Positions 26,562-35,447 of a stretch of 61,094 bases of DNA are shown here, piece by piece (within the stretch, counting starts at the first letter, position 1; the number at the start of each line of letters is the position of its first letter). Both the position numbers and the translations under genes were made by a program. The DNA comes from Candidatus Rokuibacteriota bacterium (GTDB lineage: Bacteria > Methylomirabilota > Methylomirabilia > Rokubacteriales > CSP1-6): NCBI GenBank assembly GCA_003220535.1, contig QHSU01000086.1, forward strand, positions 1-61,094. Direction: 5' to 3'. The notes below the pieces were generated by a model. It saw only the letters and a program-made list of their open reading frames with translations. It was not told the origin of the DNA and did no database searches.

Positions 26562-27442
26562 GGCTCGCGCCCGGCGCGCGCGAGCCAGCCGCCGAGCCCG
26601 CCGAGCAGGGTCCCGGCGGCGAGCAACGCCACGACGCCGACCGGCGTGAAGAAGACGAGCTGGGAGAGGCCGAGCGTGAGGTTGACGAGCGGCTCGAGGC
26701 GCGGCGCCACGAGCGAGTGCGCGACGACCAGCGCCACCAGGGCCAGGACCGCGCCGGCGAGCCCCTGCATCATTCCCTGGAGCAGCAGGGGCAGCCGAAT
26801 CGTCACTTCGGACGCGCCGACCAGCCGCATGATCTCGGTCTCGTGCCGCCGCGCGTGCAGGACGAGGGTCGTCGCCGTCGTGACGGTCAGGATGGCGGCG
26901 ATCGCGAGCACGGCGCCGACCCCGAGGCCGATCGTCGTGAGGAGCCGCTGCCAGTGCGAGAGCTGCTCGACCCAGTCGGCGCTCCCGGCGACCTCATCGG
27001 CCTCGGGCAGCGCGTTCAGGCGCGCCAGCAGGTCGCGCGCACCCTCCGGCGTCGCGGCTGCGGCCGCCGGCGTCACCTCGAGCGACGCCGGCAGCGGATT
27101 CGCCGGAAGCTGGTCGACCACACCCGCGTCCTTGCCGAGCAGCTGCCTGAGCGCCCGAAGCGCATCGGCCTTGCCGATGAACACCGCCCCGGCGACGCCC
27201 GGGATCACCCGGACGCGCTCGAGCAACGCGGCCACGTCGGCGGCAGGGGGCTCGCGCCGGAGATAAACGACGATGCGAACCCGGTCACGCCACTGCGCGA
27301 CGGCGCGGTCGAGGTTGGACGAGACGAGCCAGAAGCCGCCGAGCGCGGCCAGCGACAGCGTGATCAGCACGATGGCGCTGACGGCGACCCGCCCCGCCCT
27401 TCGGAGATCGCGCAGCGCCTCGCCGACCAGGAATCCAAGCAT
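26558..27442 (-). CDS. ftsX: Cell-division permease FtsX
   Basis: A 294-aa inner-membrane protein with the FtsX layout. It has one N-terminal transmembrane segment, a periplasmic domain (~45-170, RDRVRIVVYLRREPP...), then three C-terminal segments around GVGAVLAIAAILTV, MQGLAGAVLALVALVVA and VVALLAAGTLLGG. FtsX carries the ATP-driven signal of FtsE across the membrane to EnvC. It lies six bases after ftsE and overlaps envC by four. All expected segments are present. Confidence 0.94.
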   Translation of the reverse strand: MLGFLVGEALRDLRRAGRVAVSAIVLITLSLAALGGFWLVSSNLDRAVAQWRDRVRIVVYLRREPPAADVAALLERVRVIPGVAGAVFIGKADALRALRQLLGKDAGVVDQLPANPLPASLEVTPAAAAATPEGARDLLARLNALPEADEVAGSADWVEQLSHWQRLLTTIGLGVGAVLAIAAILTVTTATTLVLHARRHETEIMRLVGASEVTIRLPLLLQGMMQGLAGAVLALVALVVAHSLVAPRLEPLVNLTLGLSQLVFFTPVGVVALLAAGTLLGGLGGWLARAGREP

Positions 27443-27448
27443 GCCGCC

Positions 27449-28120
27449 TCAGCCCTCGTCCTTCACCACCCGGCCGCCGTCGAGCGTGAGGGTGCGCCGG
27501 CGGAGCGCCCTGGCCAGCCGCGCCTGGTGGGTGGCCAGCACGATCGTCGTCCCGCCCGCGCCGATGTCCTTGAGCGCTTCGACGATCTCCCCCGCCATCG
27601 CGTCGTCGAGATTCCCGGTCGGCTCGTCGGCGAGGAGGAGGGGCGGGCGTCTCACGATCGCCCGGGCCAGCGCCGCCCGCTGGGCCTCTCCCTGCGAGAG
27701 TTGGGCGGGGTACGCCTGCGCGCGCGAGGATAACCCGACCACGCGGAGCGCGTCGAAGGCGCGCTCCGTGATTTCGCGCCTGGGCGCGCCGAGGACACGC
27801 AGGACGAACGCGACGTTCTCGTAGACCGTGCGGACCGGAAGGAGCTTGGAGTCCTGGAAGACGACGCCGATCGAGCGACGGAGGGCCGCCACATGGGAGC
27901 GGCGCATCGGGACGAGGTCATAGCCGAGGACAGCGATGTCGCCCTCGGAGGGCAGGTCGTCGCGATAGAGAAGCCGGAGCAGCGTCGTCTTGCCGGCGCC
28001 GCTGGCTCCGGTCAGGACGACGAACTCGCCCTTGGTGATCCGGAACGATACCTCGCGCAGCGCAGGGACCTTCACGGGCCCGACCGAGTACACCTTCGAA
28101 ACCCGGTGAACCTCAATCAT
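27449..28120 (-). CDS. ftsE: Cell-division ATP-binding protein FtsE
   Basis: A 223-aa ABC ATPase with Walker A GASGAGKTT, signature LSQGEAQRAALARAI (LSQGE in place of LSGGE), Walker B LLLADEPTGNLD and the switch histidine in VLATHQ. FtsE length and the ftsX neighbour identify it. ATP hydrolysis by FtsEX regulates septal peptidoglycan hydrolysis. A consensus TATAAT lies 13 bases before the ATG, so this gene heads the ftsE-ftsX-envC-ctp operon. Confidence 0.95.
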   Translation of the reverse strand: MIEVHRVSKVYSVGPVKVPALREVSFRITKGEFVVLTGASGAGKTTLLRLLYRDDLPSEGDIAVLGYDLVPMRRSHVAALRRSIGVVFQDSKLLPVRTVYENVAFVLRVLGAPRREITERAFDALRVVGLSSRAQAYPAQLSQGEAQRAALARAIVRRPPLLLADEPTGNLDDAMAGEIVEALKDIGAGGTTIVLATHQARLARALRRRTLTLDGGRVVKDEG

Positions 28121-28133
28121 GGCGGGCCCTTCG

Positions 28134-28139
28134 ATTATA
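28134..28139 (-). promoter_or_regulatory. -10 box TATAAT for ftsE
   Basis: A perfect TATAAT lies between the gatB stop and ftsE, 13 bases before the ATG. The leader would be about seven bases. No -35 hexamer stands out. Confidence 0.6.
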
Positions 28140-28149
28140 GCCGCCGCTT

Positions 28150-29640
28150 CTACATTTTCGAGAGCTTGTCCTCCAGGAGGCGGTCCACGAGCGTGGGGTT
28201 AGCCTTGCCGCCCGTGGCCTTCATCACCTGCCCCACGAGGGACTTCTTCGCGACCGTCTTGCCACGCTTGAAGTCCTCGATCGCCCTGGGGTTGGCGGCC
28301 ATCACCGAGTCGACAATCCCGCCGAGGACCGCTTCGTCGGCCACCTGGGTGAGGCCCTCGCGAGCGACGATCGTCGATGCGTCCTCGCCCGAGGCGAGCA
28401 TCTTGCCGAACACGTCCTTGGCGATCTTGCCGCTGATCGTCGCGTCCTCGATGAGCCGGAGCAGACCGGCGAGGTGGCGAGGCGGAACCGGCGAGCTCTG
28501 GATCGCTCGCTCGTCGTCGCCGGGGAGGACGCGCAGCAGCTCCGACATGATCCAGTTGGAGACGACCTTCGGACGATCGCCGGTCCCCGCCGAGGCCTTG
28601 GCGGCTCCAGCAGAGGCCGGGGCCAACTCCCGCACCGTGGCCTCGTAATAGTCCGCGAGCGCCCGTGACTGGGTCAACACCTCGGCGTCGTAAGGCGGCA
28701 ACCCGTACTGGGTGACGAATCGCTGGCGCCGGGCGCGCGGCAGCTCGGGGAGCCCCGCCCGGATTTCCTCGACCCACCGCCGATCGATCTGGAGCGGGAC
28801 CAGATCCGGCTCGGGAAAGTAGCGATAATCGTGCGCGAACTCCTTCGACCGCATCGCCCGGGTGTAGCCGCGGTCGGCCTCCCAGAGGCGTGTCTCCTGT
28901 ACGATGCGCTCGCCCGCGTCGAGCGCCTGCGCCTGTCGTCGCACCTCGAACTCGAGCGCTCGCTGGACGTTCCTGAACGAGTTCAGATTCTTGATCTCGA
29001 CCTTCGTGCCGAGGGCGGCGGTCCCCCGCGGGCGTAGCGAGACGTTCGCGTCGCACCTGAGCGAGCCTTCCTCCATGTTGCCGTCGCAGACACCGAGGAA
29101 GACGAGCACGGCGCGGAAGGCCTTGAGGTAGGCCGCGGCCTCCTCCGGCGAGCCGAGCTCCGGCCTCGACACGGTTTCCATGAGCGCCACCCCGGCGCGG
29201 TTGAAGTCCACCAGACTCGCCTGCGCCGACTCGAGCGTTCCCTCGTGGAGGAGCTTACCGACGTCCTCCTCGAGGTGGAGCCGCTGGATCCCGATGGCGC
29301 GCCGGGCGCCCTCGAGGTCGATCTCGAGGACGCCGTCCTCGGCGAGCGGCTCCTCGTACTGGCTGATCTGGTAGTTCTTCGGCATGTCCGGATAGTAGTA
29401 GTGCTTTCGCGCGAAGCGGCACGCCTCGTTGACCCGGCAGTTGAACGCGAGCGCGGTCCGGATCCCGAACTCGACCGCGCGCCGGTTGACGACCGGCAGG
29501 ACGCCGGGCATGCCCTGACAGACCGGGCAGGTCTGGGAGTTGGGCGGCGCGCCGAACGTCGTCGGGCAGGGGCAGAACATCTTCGACCGTGTCAGCAGCT
29601 GGGCGTGGACTTCCAGTCCGATCACGACGTCGTAGTTCAC
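28150..29640 (-). CDS. gatB: Asp-tRNA(Asn)/Glu-tRNA(Gln) amidotransferase subunit B
   Basis: GatB phosphorylates the misacylated tRNA substrate and accepts ammonia from GatA. The start is GTG 29640, overlapping the gatA stop (GTGA), giving 496 aa beginning MNYDVVIGLEVHAQL. The zinc ligands are in FCPCP and TCPVCQG. The catalytic core follows, and the C-terminal YqeY-like tRNA-binding tail ends at VDRLLEDKLSKM. The frame stays open far into gatA, but that extension is only a shadow. The gat genes show that the organism makes Gln-tRNA and/or Asn-tRNA by transamidation. Confidence 0.97.
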   Translation of the reverse strand: MNYDVVIGLEVHAQLLTRSKMFCPCPTTFGAPPNSQTCPVCQGMPGVLPVVNRRAVEFGIRTALAFNCRVNEACRFARKHYYYPDMPKNYQISQYEEPLAEDGVLEIDLEGARRAIGIQRLHLEEDVGKLLHEGTLESAQASLVDFNRAGVALMETVSRPELGSPEEAAAYLKAFRAVLVFLGVCDGNMEEGSLRCDANVSLRPRGTAALGTKVEIKNLNSFRNVQRALEFEVRRQAQALDAGERIVQETRLWEADRGYTRAMRSKEFAHDYRYFPEPDLVPLQIDRRWVEEIRAGLPELPRARRQRFVTQYGLPPYDAEVLTQSRALADYYEATVRELAPASAGAAKASAGTGDRPKVVSNWIMSELLRVLPGDDERAIQSSPVPPRHLAGLLRLIEDATISGKIAKDVFGKMLASGEDASTIVAREGLTQVADEAVLGGIVDSVMAANPRAIEDFKRGKTVAKKSLVGQVMKATGGKANPTLVDRLLEDKLSKM

Positions 29641-31088
29641 GTCAAATCCGGGCGGCGCCCGCGCCACGGCGTCGCCTGCTCGTAGGCGTACGCCGCGCGC
29701 AGCACCCGGGCCTCGTCGAGCGGGCGGCCGAGCACCTGGAGCCCGATCGGCAGCCCCGCCACGCTGAAGCCGCACGGCACAGAGACGCCGGGGATCCCGG
29801 ACAGGTTGCCCGGGATCGTGAAGATGTCGTTGAGGTACATGGACAGCGGATCTTCCTTCTCGCCATGCTTGAACGCGACGTTGGGCGTCGTCGGCGCCAC
29901 GATGAGGTCCACGCGCGCGAACGCGGCCGCGAACTCGCGACGCACGAGCGTCCGGACGCTCTGGGCTTTGCCGTAGTACGCATCGTAGTAGCCGGCCGAC
30001 AGCGCGTAGGTGCCGAGCATGATCCGGCGCTTGACCTCCGCGCCGAAGCCCGCCGCGCGCGTCCGGCTTTCCATCTCGACGAGATCGCGGCCCGGCACGC
30101 GCAGCCCGAACTTGACGCCGTCGTACCGCGCGAGGTTCGACGACGCTTCCGCGGGGAGGATCAGGTAGTACGCAGCGAGCGAGTGCCTGGTCGTCGGCAG
30201 CGACACGCGCTCCACCTGGGCGCCGAGCCCCTTCAGTACCTCGATCGCTTCGCGGACGGCGCGCTCCACGTCCGGGTCCATGCCGTCGATGAAGTACTCG
30301 TCGGGGAGCCCGAGCGTGAGGCCGGCGACGCCCTTCGTCAGCTCCGCCATGTAGTCGGGGACGGGCGCCGCGATGGACGTCGAGTCCCGCCGGTCGTGCC
30401 CGGCGACCGCGCCGAGCAGGAGCGCCGCGTCCTTGACGTCCTGGGCGAACGGGCCGATCTGGTCGAGCGAAGACGCCAGCGCGACCAGGCCGTAGCGCGA
30501 CACGCGGCCGTACGTCGGCTTCATGCCCACCACGCCGCAGAAGGCAGCGGGCTGTCGGATCGAGCCGCCGGTGTCGCTGCCGAAGGCGCCGGCCGCGAGC
30601 CCGCCCGCGACCGCCGCGGCCGACCCTCCGGAAGACCCGCCCGGCACGCGGGCGAGGTCCCAGGGGTTGCGCGTCGGATGAAAGGCCGAGTGCTCGGTGG
30701 ATGAGCCCATCGCGAACTCGTCCATGTTGGTCTTGCCGAGGATCACCGCGCCCGCCGCTCGCAACCGCTCGACGACCGTCGCGTCGTAGGGCGGCACGAA
30801 CGTCTCGAGCATCTTCGAGCCGCACGTGGTCCGCACGCCGCGGGTGCAGAGCACGTCCTTGAGGGCCAGAGGAACGCCGTCGAGCGGGCCCAGCGGCTTG
30901 CCGGCGCGCCAGCGATGCTCGGACTCGCGCGCCGTCGCCAGCGCCTGCTCCCGCACGACGGTCAGGTACGCGCCCACCCGGCCGTCGAGCGCGCCGATAC
31001 GCGCCAGGTAAGCCTCGGCGACCGCGGTCGGGGTCAGCTCGCCCCGCCGGTAGGCGTCCGTCAGCTCGTGGATGGGCTGGTGCATCAC
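29637..31088 (-). CDS. gatA: Asp-tRNA(Asn)/Glu-tRNA(Gln) amidotransferase subunit A
   Basis: GatA is the amidase that frees ammonia from glutamine. The 483-aa protein carries the amidase-signature triad: Lys in VPLALKDVLC (~residue 76), the cis-Ser in GSDTGGSIRQPA and the nucleophilic Ser of that segment (~170), preceded by the Gly/Ser-rich GGSSGGSAAAVAGG. The chosen GTG start overlaps the gatC stop (GTGA); an ATG one codon later is equally possible. It forms the GatCAB complex with its neighbours. Confidence 0.97.
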   Translation of the reverse strand: MMHQPIHELTDAYRRGELTPTAVAEAYLARIGALDGRVGAYLTVVREQALATARESEHRWRAGKPLGPLDGVPLALKDVLCTRGVRTTCGSKMLETFVPPYDATVVERLRAAGAVILGKTNMDEFAMGSSTEHSAFHPTRNPWDLARVPGGSSGGSAAAVAGGLAAGAFGSDTGGSIRQPAAFCGVVGMKPTYGRVSRYGLVALASSLDQIGPFAQDVKDAALLLGAVAGHDRRDSTSIAAPVPDYMAELTKGVAGLTLGLPDEYFIDGMDPDVERAVREAIEVLKGLGAQVERVSLPTTRHSLAAYYLILPAEASSNLARYDGVKFGLRVPGRDLVEMESRTRAAGFGAEVKRRIMLGTYALSAGYYDAYYGKAQSVRTLVRREFAAAFARVDLIVAPTTPNVAFKHGEKEDPLSMYLNDIFTIPGNLSGIPGVSVPCGFSVAGLPIGLQVLGRPLDEARVLRAAYAYEQATPWRGRRPDLT

Positions 31089-31372
31089 TCCTCGATGATC
31101 CGCGGAACGCGGAAGAACTCACCGCTGCGGTCCGGGGCGTTGGCGAGCATCGCCTCCTGGGGTAAGCACGGCTCGACCTCGTCCTCGCGCATGACGTTGA
31201 CGATGTCCACCGCGTGCGAGGTCGGCTCGACGCCTTCGGTGTCGACCGCGCGCAGCGTGTCGAGGTGCGCGAGGATGGAGTTCAGCTGCTCGCGCATCAG
31301 CTCGAGCTCGGCCTCGGTCAGGGCCAGGCGCGTCAGGCGCGCCACGTGCTCGACGTCCTTGCGCTCGATCAT
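31085..31372 (-). CDS. gatC: Asp-tRNA(Asn)/Glu-tRNA(Gln) amidotransferase subunit C
   Basis: A 95-aa protein of normal GatC length, opening with the family motif VEHVARLTRLALTEAELE and containing LNSILAHLDTLRAVDTEGVEP. GatC wraps around GatA and stabilises GatCAB. It starts four bases after the pcrA stop, so pcrA and gatCAB probably form one transcript. Confidence 0.95.
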   Translation of the reverse strand: MIERKDVEHVARLTRLALTEAELELMREQLNSILAHLDTLRAVDTEGVEPTSHAVDIVNVMREDEVEPCLPQEAMLANAPDRSGEFFRVPRIIEE

Positions 31373-31376
31373 CGGC

Positions 31377-33539
31377 TCACAGCTCCTCGAGGTGGGCGTA
31401 CTGCAGCGAGAGCCGCTTGCGGCCCACGCTGGCGAACCCCACCGTCACGACGAAGTCGGCGCCGTCGCGCTCGATCCCGACGACGAGGCCCTCGCCGAAG
31501 CGCGCGTGGCGCACCCGGGCACCCACACGGAGCGGCAGATCCTCGGTAACGGTGTCCGCGGCCGCAGCATAGGCCGCCGCGTCGGCGGCCCAGCCGGGGG
31601 GCGGCTCGCGCCGGGTGTTCAGCGAGGCGAGCTGGTTCTCCGGCATCTCGCGCAGGAACCGCGACGGCTCGCCGACGCCGTAGCCGTGGATCCGGCGATG
31701 CAGCGCGTACGAGAGATAGAGCCGCTCCCGGGCGCGCGTCACCCCGACGTAGCACAGGCGGCGCTCCTCCTCGATTTCCTCCTCGTCGCTCATCGACCTG
31801 GCGTGCGGAAACACCCCCTCCTCCAGACCCGTCATGAAGACCGCCGGGAACTCGAGCCCCTTGGCCGAGTGGAGGGTCATCAGGGTCACACGCGCGCCGT
31901 CGTCTTTCAGCTCGTCGATGTCGGCCATCAGGGCGACACCGTCCAGGAACCCCTCGAGCGTCGGGGTGGGCTCCGCTCGCATGTAGTCCTCCGCGGCGTG
32001 AATCAGCTCCTCGAGGTTCTCGAGGCGCGCTTCGGCCTCGGGCGAGCGCTCCTCGCGCAGCGCCCCCCGATAGCCCGAGACGTTCAACAGCTGGTCGATG
32101 AAGGCCGGCGGCGTCATCCCCGCTCGGCGGTCAGCCAGCCCGCCGATCAGCGCCGCAAACTCCTCGAGCGCGCGCCGCGGCTTGCCGGAGAGCGCGGCCG
32201 GCGGCTCGGCGGCGACGGCGAGCAGGGCGCGTCCCGCACGCGCCTCGTCCAGGCGCGCGAGCGTGGCCGGCCCGATGCCGCGAACCGGTGTCTGGATGGC
32301 GCGCCGGAAGGCGACGTCGTCCGCCCCGTTGACCGTGAGGCGCACATACGCGAGCGCGTCCTTGATCTCCTTGCGCTCGTAGAAGCGCACGCCGCCGACG
32401 ATCCCGTACGGGGCGCGCGCCCGGCGCAGCGCGTCCTCGAGCACTCGAGACTGGGCGTTCGTCCGATAGAAGACGGCGACGCCGTCCCACGGCACGCCGT
32501 CGCCGCGCAGCGCGAGGATCGTCTGGGCGACGAAGTTCGCCTCCTCGTGCTCGTCCCAGGCGCGATAGACCTTCGGCAGGTCGCCCTCGGCGTTCTCGGT
32601 CCAGAGCGTCTTGTCCTTGCGCTGCTGGTTGTGATCGATCACCGCCGAGGCGAGCGAGAGGATGCGCTGGGTCGAGCGATAGTTCTGCTCGAGCTTCACG
32701 ACGCGAGTGCCGGGATAGTCCTGCTCGAAATCGAGGATGTTCCGGATGTCCGCGCCCCGCCAACGATACACCGACTGGTCTGGGTCTCCGACGACACAAA
32801 TGTTCCGGTGCTCGCCGGTCAGAAGACGGATGATCCGGTACTGGGCGCGGTTGGTGTCCTGGTACTCGTCCACGAGGACGTGGCGCCAGAGCCCGCGGTA
32901 CCAGGCTACCGCCTCGGGGACCTCCTCGTAGAGCCGCACGGTCTTCAGCAGCAGGTCGTCGAAGTCCACGGCGCCGACGGCCCGCAGGCGTTCCTCGTAG
33001 CGACCGAAGACGAGCGCGATCTTCTCCTCCCACGGCCCCCGCGCCCTCTGCTTGGCCTCCTCCACGCCCATCATGTGGTTCTTCCAGTAGCTGATTCGCT
33101 GGGTGACGGCGCCGGGCGTCGTCGAGCGCTCGACCAGCTCCAGCTCCTTCATGCATTCCTTGACGAGGCTTTCGCGGTCGTCCTCGTCGTAGATGACGAA
33201 GTGGGGCGGCAGCCCGATGTGTCGACCGTGCTGACGCAGGATGCGCACGCACGCCGAGTGGAACGTGGCGATCAAGGGCGCCCGGATCCCCGCGGGCAGG
33301 AGGAGCGCCTCGACGCGGCGGGCCATCTCCCCCGCCGCCTTGTTGGTGAAGGTCACCGCCAGCAGATTCCGCGGCGAGAGTCCCCGAGCGCCGGTGAGCC
33401 AGGCGATCCGGTAGGCGATGACGCGCGTCTTGCCGCTTCCGGCGCCGGCGAGCACCAGGAGCGGTCCGTCTCCCGCCGTGACGGCCTCACGCTGCGGGGG
33501 ATTCAGATCGTCGAGGAGGCGCTCGAGCTCCGAAAGCAC
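31377..33539 (-). CDS. pcrA: UvrD/PcrA-type DNA helicase
   Basis: A 720-aa superfamily I 3'-5' helicase acting in repair and replication restart. Helicase motifs are complete: Walker A AGAGSGKT, DEYQDTN, GDPDQSVYRWRGAD, LEQNYRST, TLHSAKGLEF and VGVTRARERLYL. The C-terminal ~60 residues (GARVRHARFGEGLVVGIERDG...) form the Tudor-like tail of PcrA/UvrD. The start is a GTG only six bases after a TACAAT box. PcrA versus UvrD naming is a convention; the family assignment is firm. Confidence 0.95.
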   Translation of the reverse strand: MLSELERLLDDLNPPQREAVTAGDGPLLVLAGAGSGKTRVIAYRIAWLTGARGLSPRNLLAVTFTNKAAGEMARRVEALLLPAGIRAPLIATFHSACVRILRQHGRHIGLPPHFVIYDEDDRESLVKECMKELELVERSTTPGAVTQRISYWKNHMMGVEEAKQRARGPWEEKIALVFGRYEERLRAVGAVDFDDLLLKTVRLYEEVPEAVAWYRGLWRHVLVDEYQDTNRAQYRIIRLLTGEHRNICVVGDPDQSVYRWRGADIRNILDFEQDYPGTRVVKLEQNYRSTQRILSLASAVIDHNQQRKDKTLWTENAEGDLPKVYRAWDEHEEANFVAQTILALRGDGVPWDGVAVFYRTNAQSRVLEDALRRARAPYGIVGGVRFYERKEIKDALAYVRLTVNGADDVAFRRAIQTPVRGIGPATLARLDEARAGRALLAVAAEPPAALSGKPRRALEEFAALIGGLADRRAGMTPPAFIDQLLNVSGYRGALREERSPEAEARLENLEELIHAAEDYMRAEPTPTLEGFLDGVALMADIDELKDDGARVTLMTLHSAKGLEFPAVFMTGLEEGVFPHARSMSDEEEIEEERRLCYVGVTRARERLYLSYALHRRIHGYGVGEPSRFLREMPENQLASLNTRREPPPGWAADAAAYAAAADTVTEDLPLRVGARVRHARFGEGLVVGIERDGADFVVTVGFASVGRKRLSLQYAHLEEL

Positions 33540-33545
33540 CGGTCG

Positions 33546-33551
33546 ATTGTA
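33546..33551 (-). promoter_or_regulatory. -10 box TACAAT for pcrA
   Basis: TACAAT lies six bases before the GTG start, so the transcript would begin essentially at the start codon. No Shine-Dalgarno site can fit in between. Confidence 0.5.
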
Positions 33552-33606
33552 CCGGGCGATCGGTGCCTCGCCAATACGAAGCCGGGCGCGGCCGAGCGTG
33601 CTGCGG

Positions 33607-35445
33607 CTACTCGACCGTGACGCTCTTCGCGAGGTTCCGGGGCTGGTCCACGTCGCAGCCGAGCCGCACGGCGATGTGGTACGCCAGGAGCTGCAGCGGG
33701 ATCACCGTGATCAGCGGCGCCAGGAGGTCGGCGCAGGCCGGCACCTCGATCACGTGCTGGGCCTTCGCCGCGACGGCCCGGTCGCCGGCGTGAACGACGG
33801 CGATGACCTGGCCGTCGCGGGCGAGGACCTCTTCGATGTTGCCGAGCATGCGCTCGTACGAGCCGTCGCGCGGGGCCAGCGCGACGACCGGTAAGCGGTC
33901 GGCGATGAGGGCGATGGGACCGTGCTTCATCTCGCCGCCGGCGTACCCTTCGGCGTGGATGTAGGAGATCTCTTTGAGCTTGAGCGCGCCTTCGAGCGCG
34001 ATCGGGAACTGCAGCCCGCGGCCGAGATAGAGGAAGTCGCGCGCGCCGGCGAGCTCGCGGGCGATCGCCGTGATCTGGCCGTCGAGCTCGAGCGTCCTCT
34101 CGACGAGCCGCGGGATCTCGACGAGGTCGTGGATCCGCTTCTTGACGTCCTCGGCGGTCATGGCACCGCGCTGGCGACCGAGCCAGAGGCCGAGCAAATA
34201 GGTGGCGACGATCATCGTGGAGAACGCCTTCGTGGAGGCGACACCGATCTCCGGACCGGCATGCATGTAGAGGACGCCCGTCGCCTCGCGCGCCAGGGCC
34301 GAGCCCACGACGTTCGTGATCGCGAGGATCGGGCACCCCTTGAGCCGGGCGGCCTTGACGGCGCCGAGCGTGTCGGCGGTCTCGCCCGACTGGGAGATCG
34401 CGACGACGAGCGTCTCGGGGCCGACGAGCGCGTCGCGATACCGGAACTCGCTACCGAGGTCCACCTCGGCCGGGATGCCGGCGAGCCGCTCCATCATCGT
34501 GCGACCCAGCATCGCGGCGTGCCACGCCGTCCCGCAGGCGACGAGGACCACGCGCTCGATGGCCCGCACCGTGTCGGGGGCGAGGTTCACGTCCGGCAGC
34601 ACGACGTTGCCCGTCTCGGGGGCGATCCGGCCGCGGAAGGTGTCGGTGATGGCCCGCGGCTGCTCGTGCATCTCCTTGAGCATGAAGTGCCGGTAGCCGC
34701 CCTTCTCGGCCATGATCGGGTCCCACAGGATGCGGGCCGGTGCTCGACGAACGGGCTCCCCCTCGAGGGTCGACAGCTCGACGGAGTCGGCCGTGACGAC
34801 GGCCACCTCGTTGTCCTCGAGCACGACCACGTCCCGCGTGTGCGAAAGGATCGCAGGAATGTCCGAGGCGACGAACATCTCGCCCTGGCCGAGCCCCACG
34901 ACGACGCTGCCGGCGCCCTGCTTGGCGGCGACGAGCCGGTCCGGCGCGGCCGCCGAGACAACCCCGATCGCGTACGAGCCGGCGACCTCTTTGAGCGCGG
35001 CTTTCACGGCCCGGTCGAGTCGCCCCGTGGCCGCGAGGTGGTGCTCGATCAGGTGGGCGACCACCTCGGTGTCGGTCTCCGACTTGAATCGGTGGCCCTC
35101 GGCGAGGAGGCGCTCTTTGATCTCGAGGTAGTTCTCGATGATCCCGTTGTGGACGACGACGAGCGTGCCCTGGCAGTCGGTGTGGGGGTGGGCGTTCTCC
35201 TCCGACGGCCGGCCGTGGGTCGCCCAGCGCGTGTGGCCGATGCCGAGCGAGCCCGTGAGCGGCCGCTCACCGAGGACGGCTTCGAGCATCTTGATCCGGC
35301 CGGCGGCGCGCCGGACGTGGAGCGTGCCGTCGTGGAGCACGGCGATGCCCGCCGAGTCGTAGCCACGGTATTCCAGTCGCTTCAACCCTTCGAGGATGAT
35401 GCCGACCGCGCTCTTGTCGCCGACGTATCCAACGATTCCGCACAT
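33607..35445 (-). CDS. glmS: Glutamine--fructose-6-phosphate aminotransferase
   Basis: GlmS makes glucosamine-6-phosphate, the entry step to UDP-GlcNAc. At 612 aa it is complete. It has the N-terminal Cys nucleophile exposed after Met removal (MCGIVGYVG), a class II glutaminase domain to ~residue 240, two SIS sugar-isomerase domains (SQSGETADTLGAV, STKAFSTMIV) and the conserved C-terminus DQPRNLAKSVTVE. It starts two bases after glmU ends, an arrangement common in bacteria. No glmS ribozyme is present, since there is no leader. Confidence 0.97.
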   Translation of the reverse strand: MCGIVGYVGDKSAVGIILEGLKRLEYRGYDSAGIAVLHDGTLHVRRAAGRIKMLEAVLGERPLTGSLGIGHTRWATHGRPSEENAHPHTDCQGTLVVVHNGIIENYLEIKERLLAEGHRFKSETDTEVVAHLIEHHLAATGRLDRAVKAALKEVAGSYAIGVVSAAAPDRLVAAKQGAGSVVVGLGQGEMFVASDIPAILSHTRDVVVLEDNEVAVVTADSVELSTLEGEPVRRAPARILWDPIMAEKGGYRHFMLKEMHEQPRAITDTFRGRIAPETGNVVLPDVNLAPDTVRAIERVVLVACGTAWHAAMLGRTMMERLAGIPAEVDLGSEFRYRDALVGPETLVVAISQSGETADTLGAVKAARLKGCPILAITNVVGSALAREATGVLYMHAGPEIGVASTKAFSTMIVATYLLGLWLGRQRGAMTAEDVKKRIHDLVEIPRLVERTLELDGQITAIARELAGARDFLYLGRGLQFPIALEGALKLKEISYIHAEGYAGGEMKHGPIALIADRLPVVALAPRDGSYERMLGNIEEVLARDGQVIAVVHAGDRAVAAKAQHVIEVPACADLLAPLITVIPLQLLAYHIAVRLGCDVDQPRNLAKSVTVE

Positions 35446-35447
35446 GG

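Noticed and set aside
28150..31122. 990-aa minus-strand open frame covering gatB and most of gatA
   Set aside because: Only the part after GTG 29640 is GatB; the rest is an alternate frame of the intact gatA gene, not a fusion.
33607..35445. glmS ribozyme
   Set aside because: glmS starts two bases after glmU, leaving no untranslated leader for a ribozyme.
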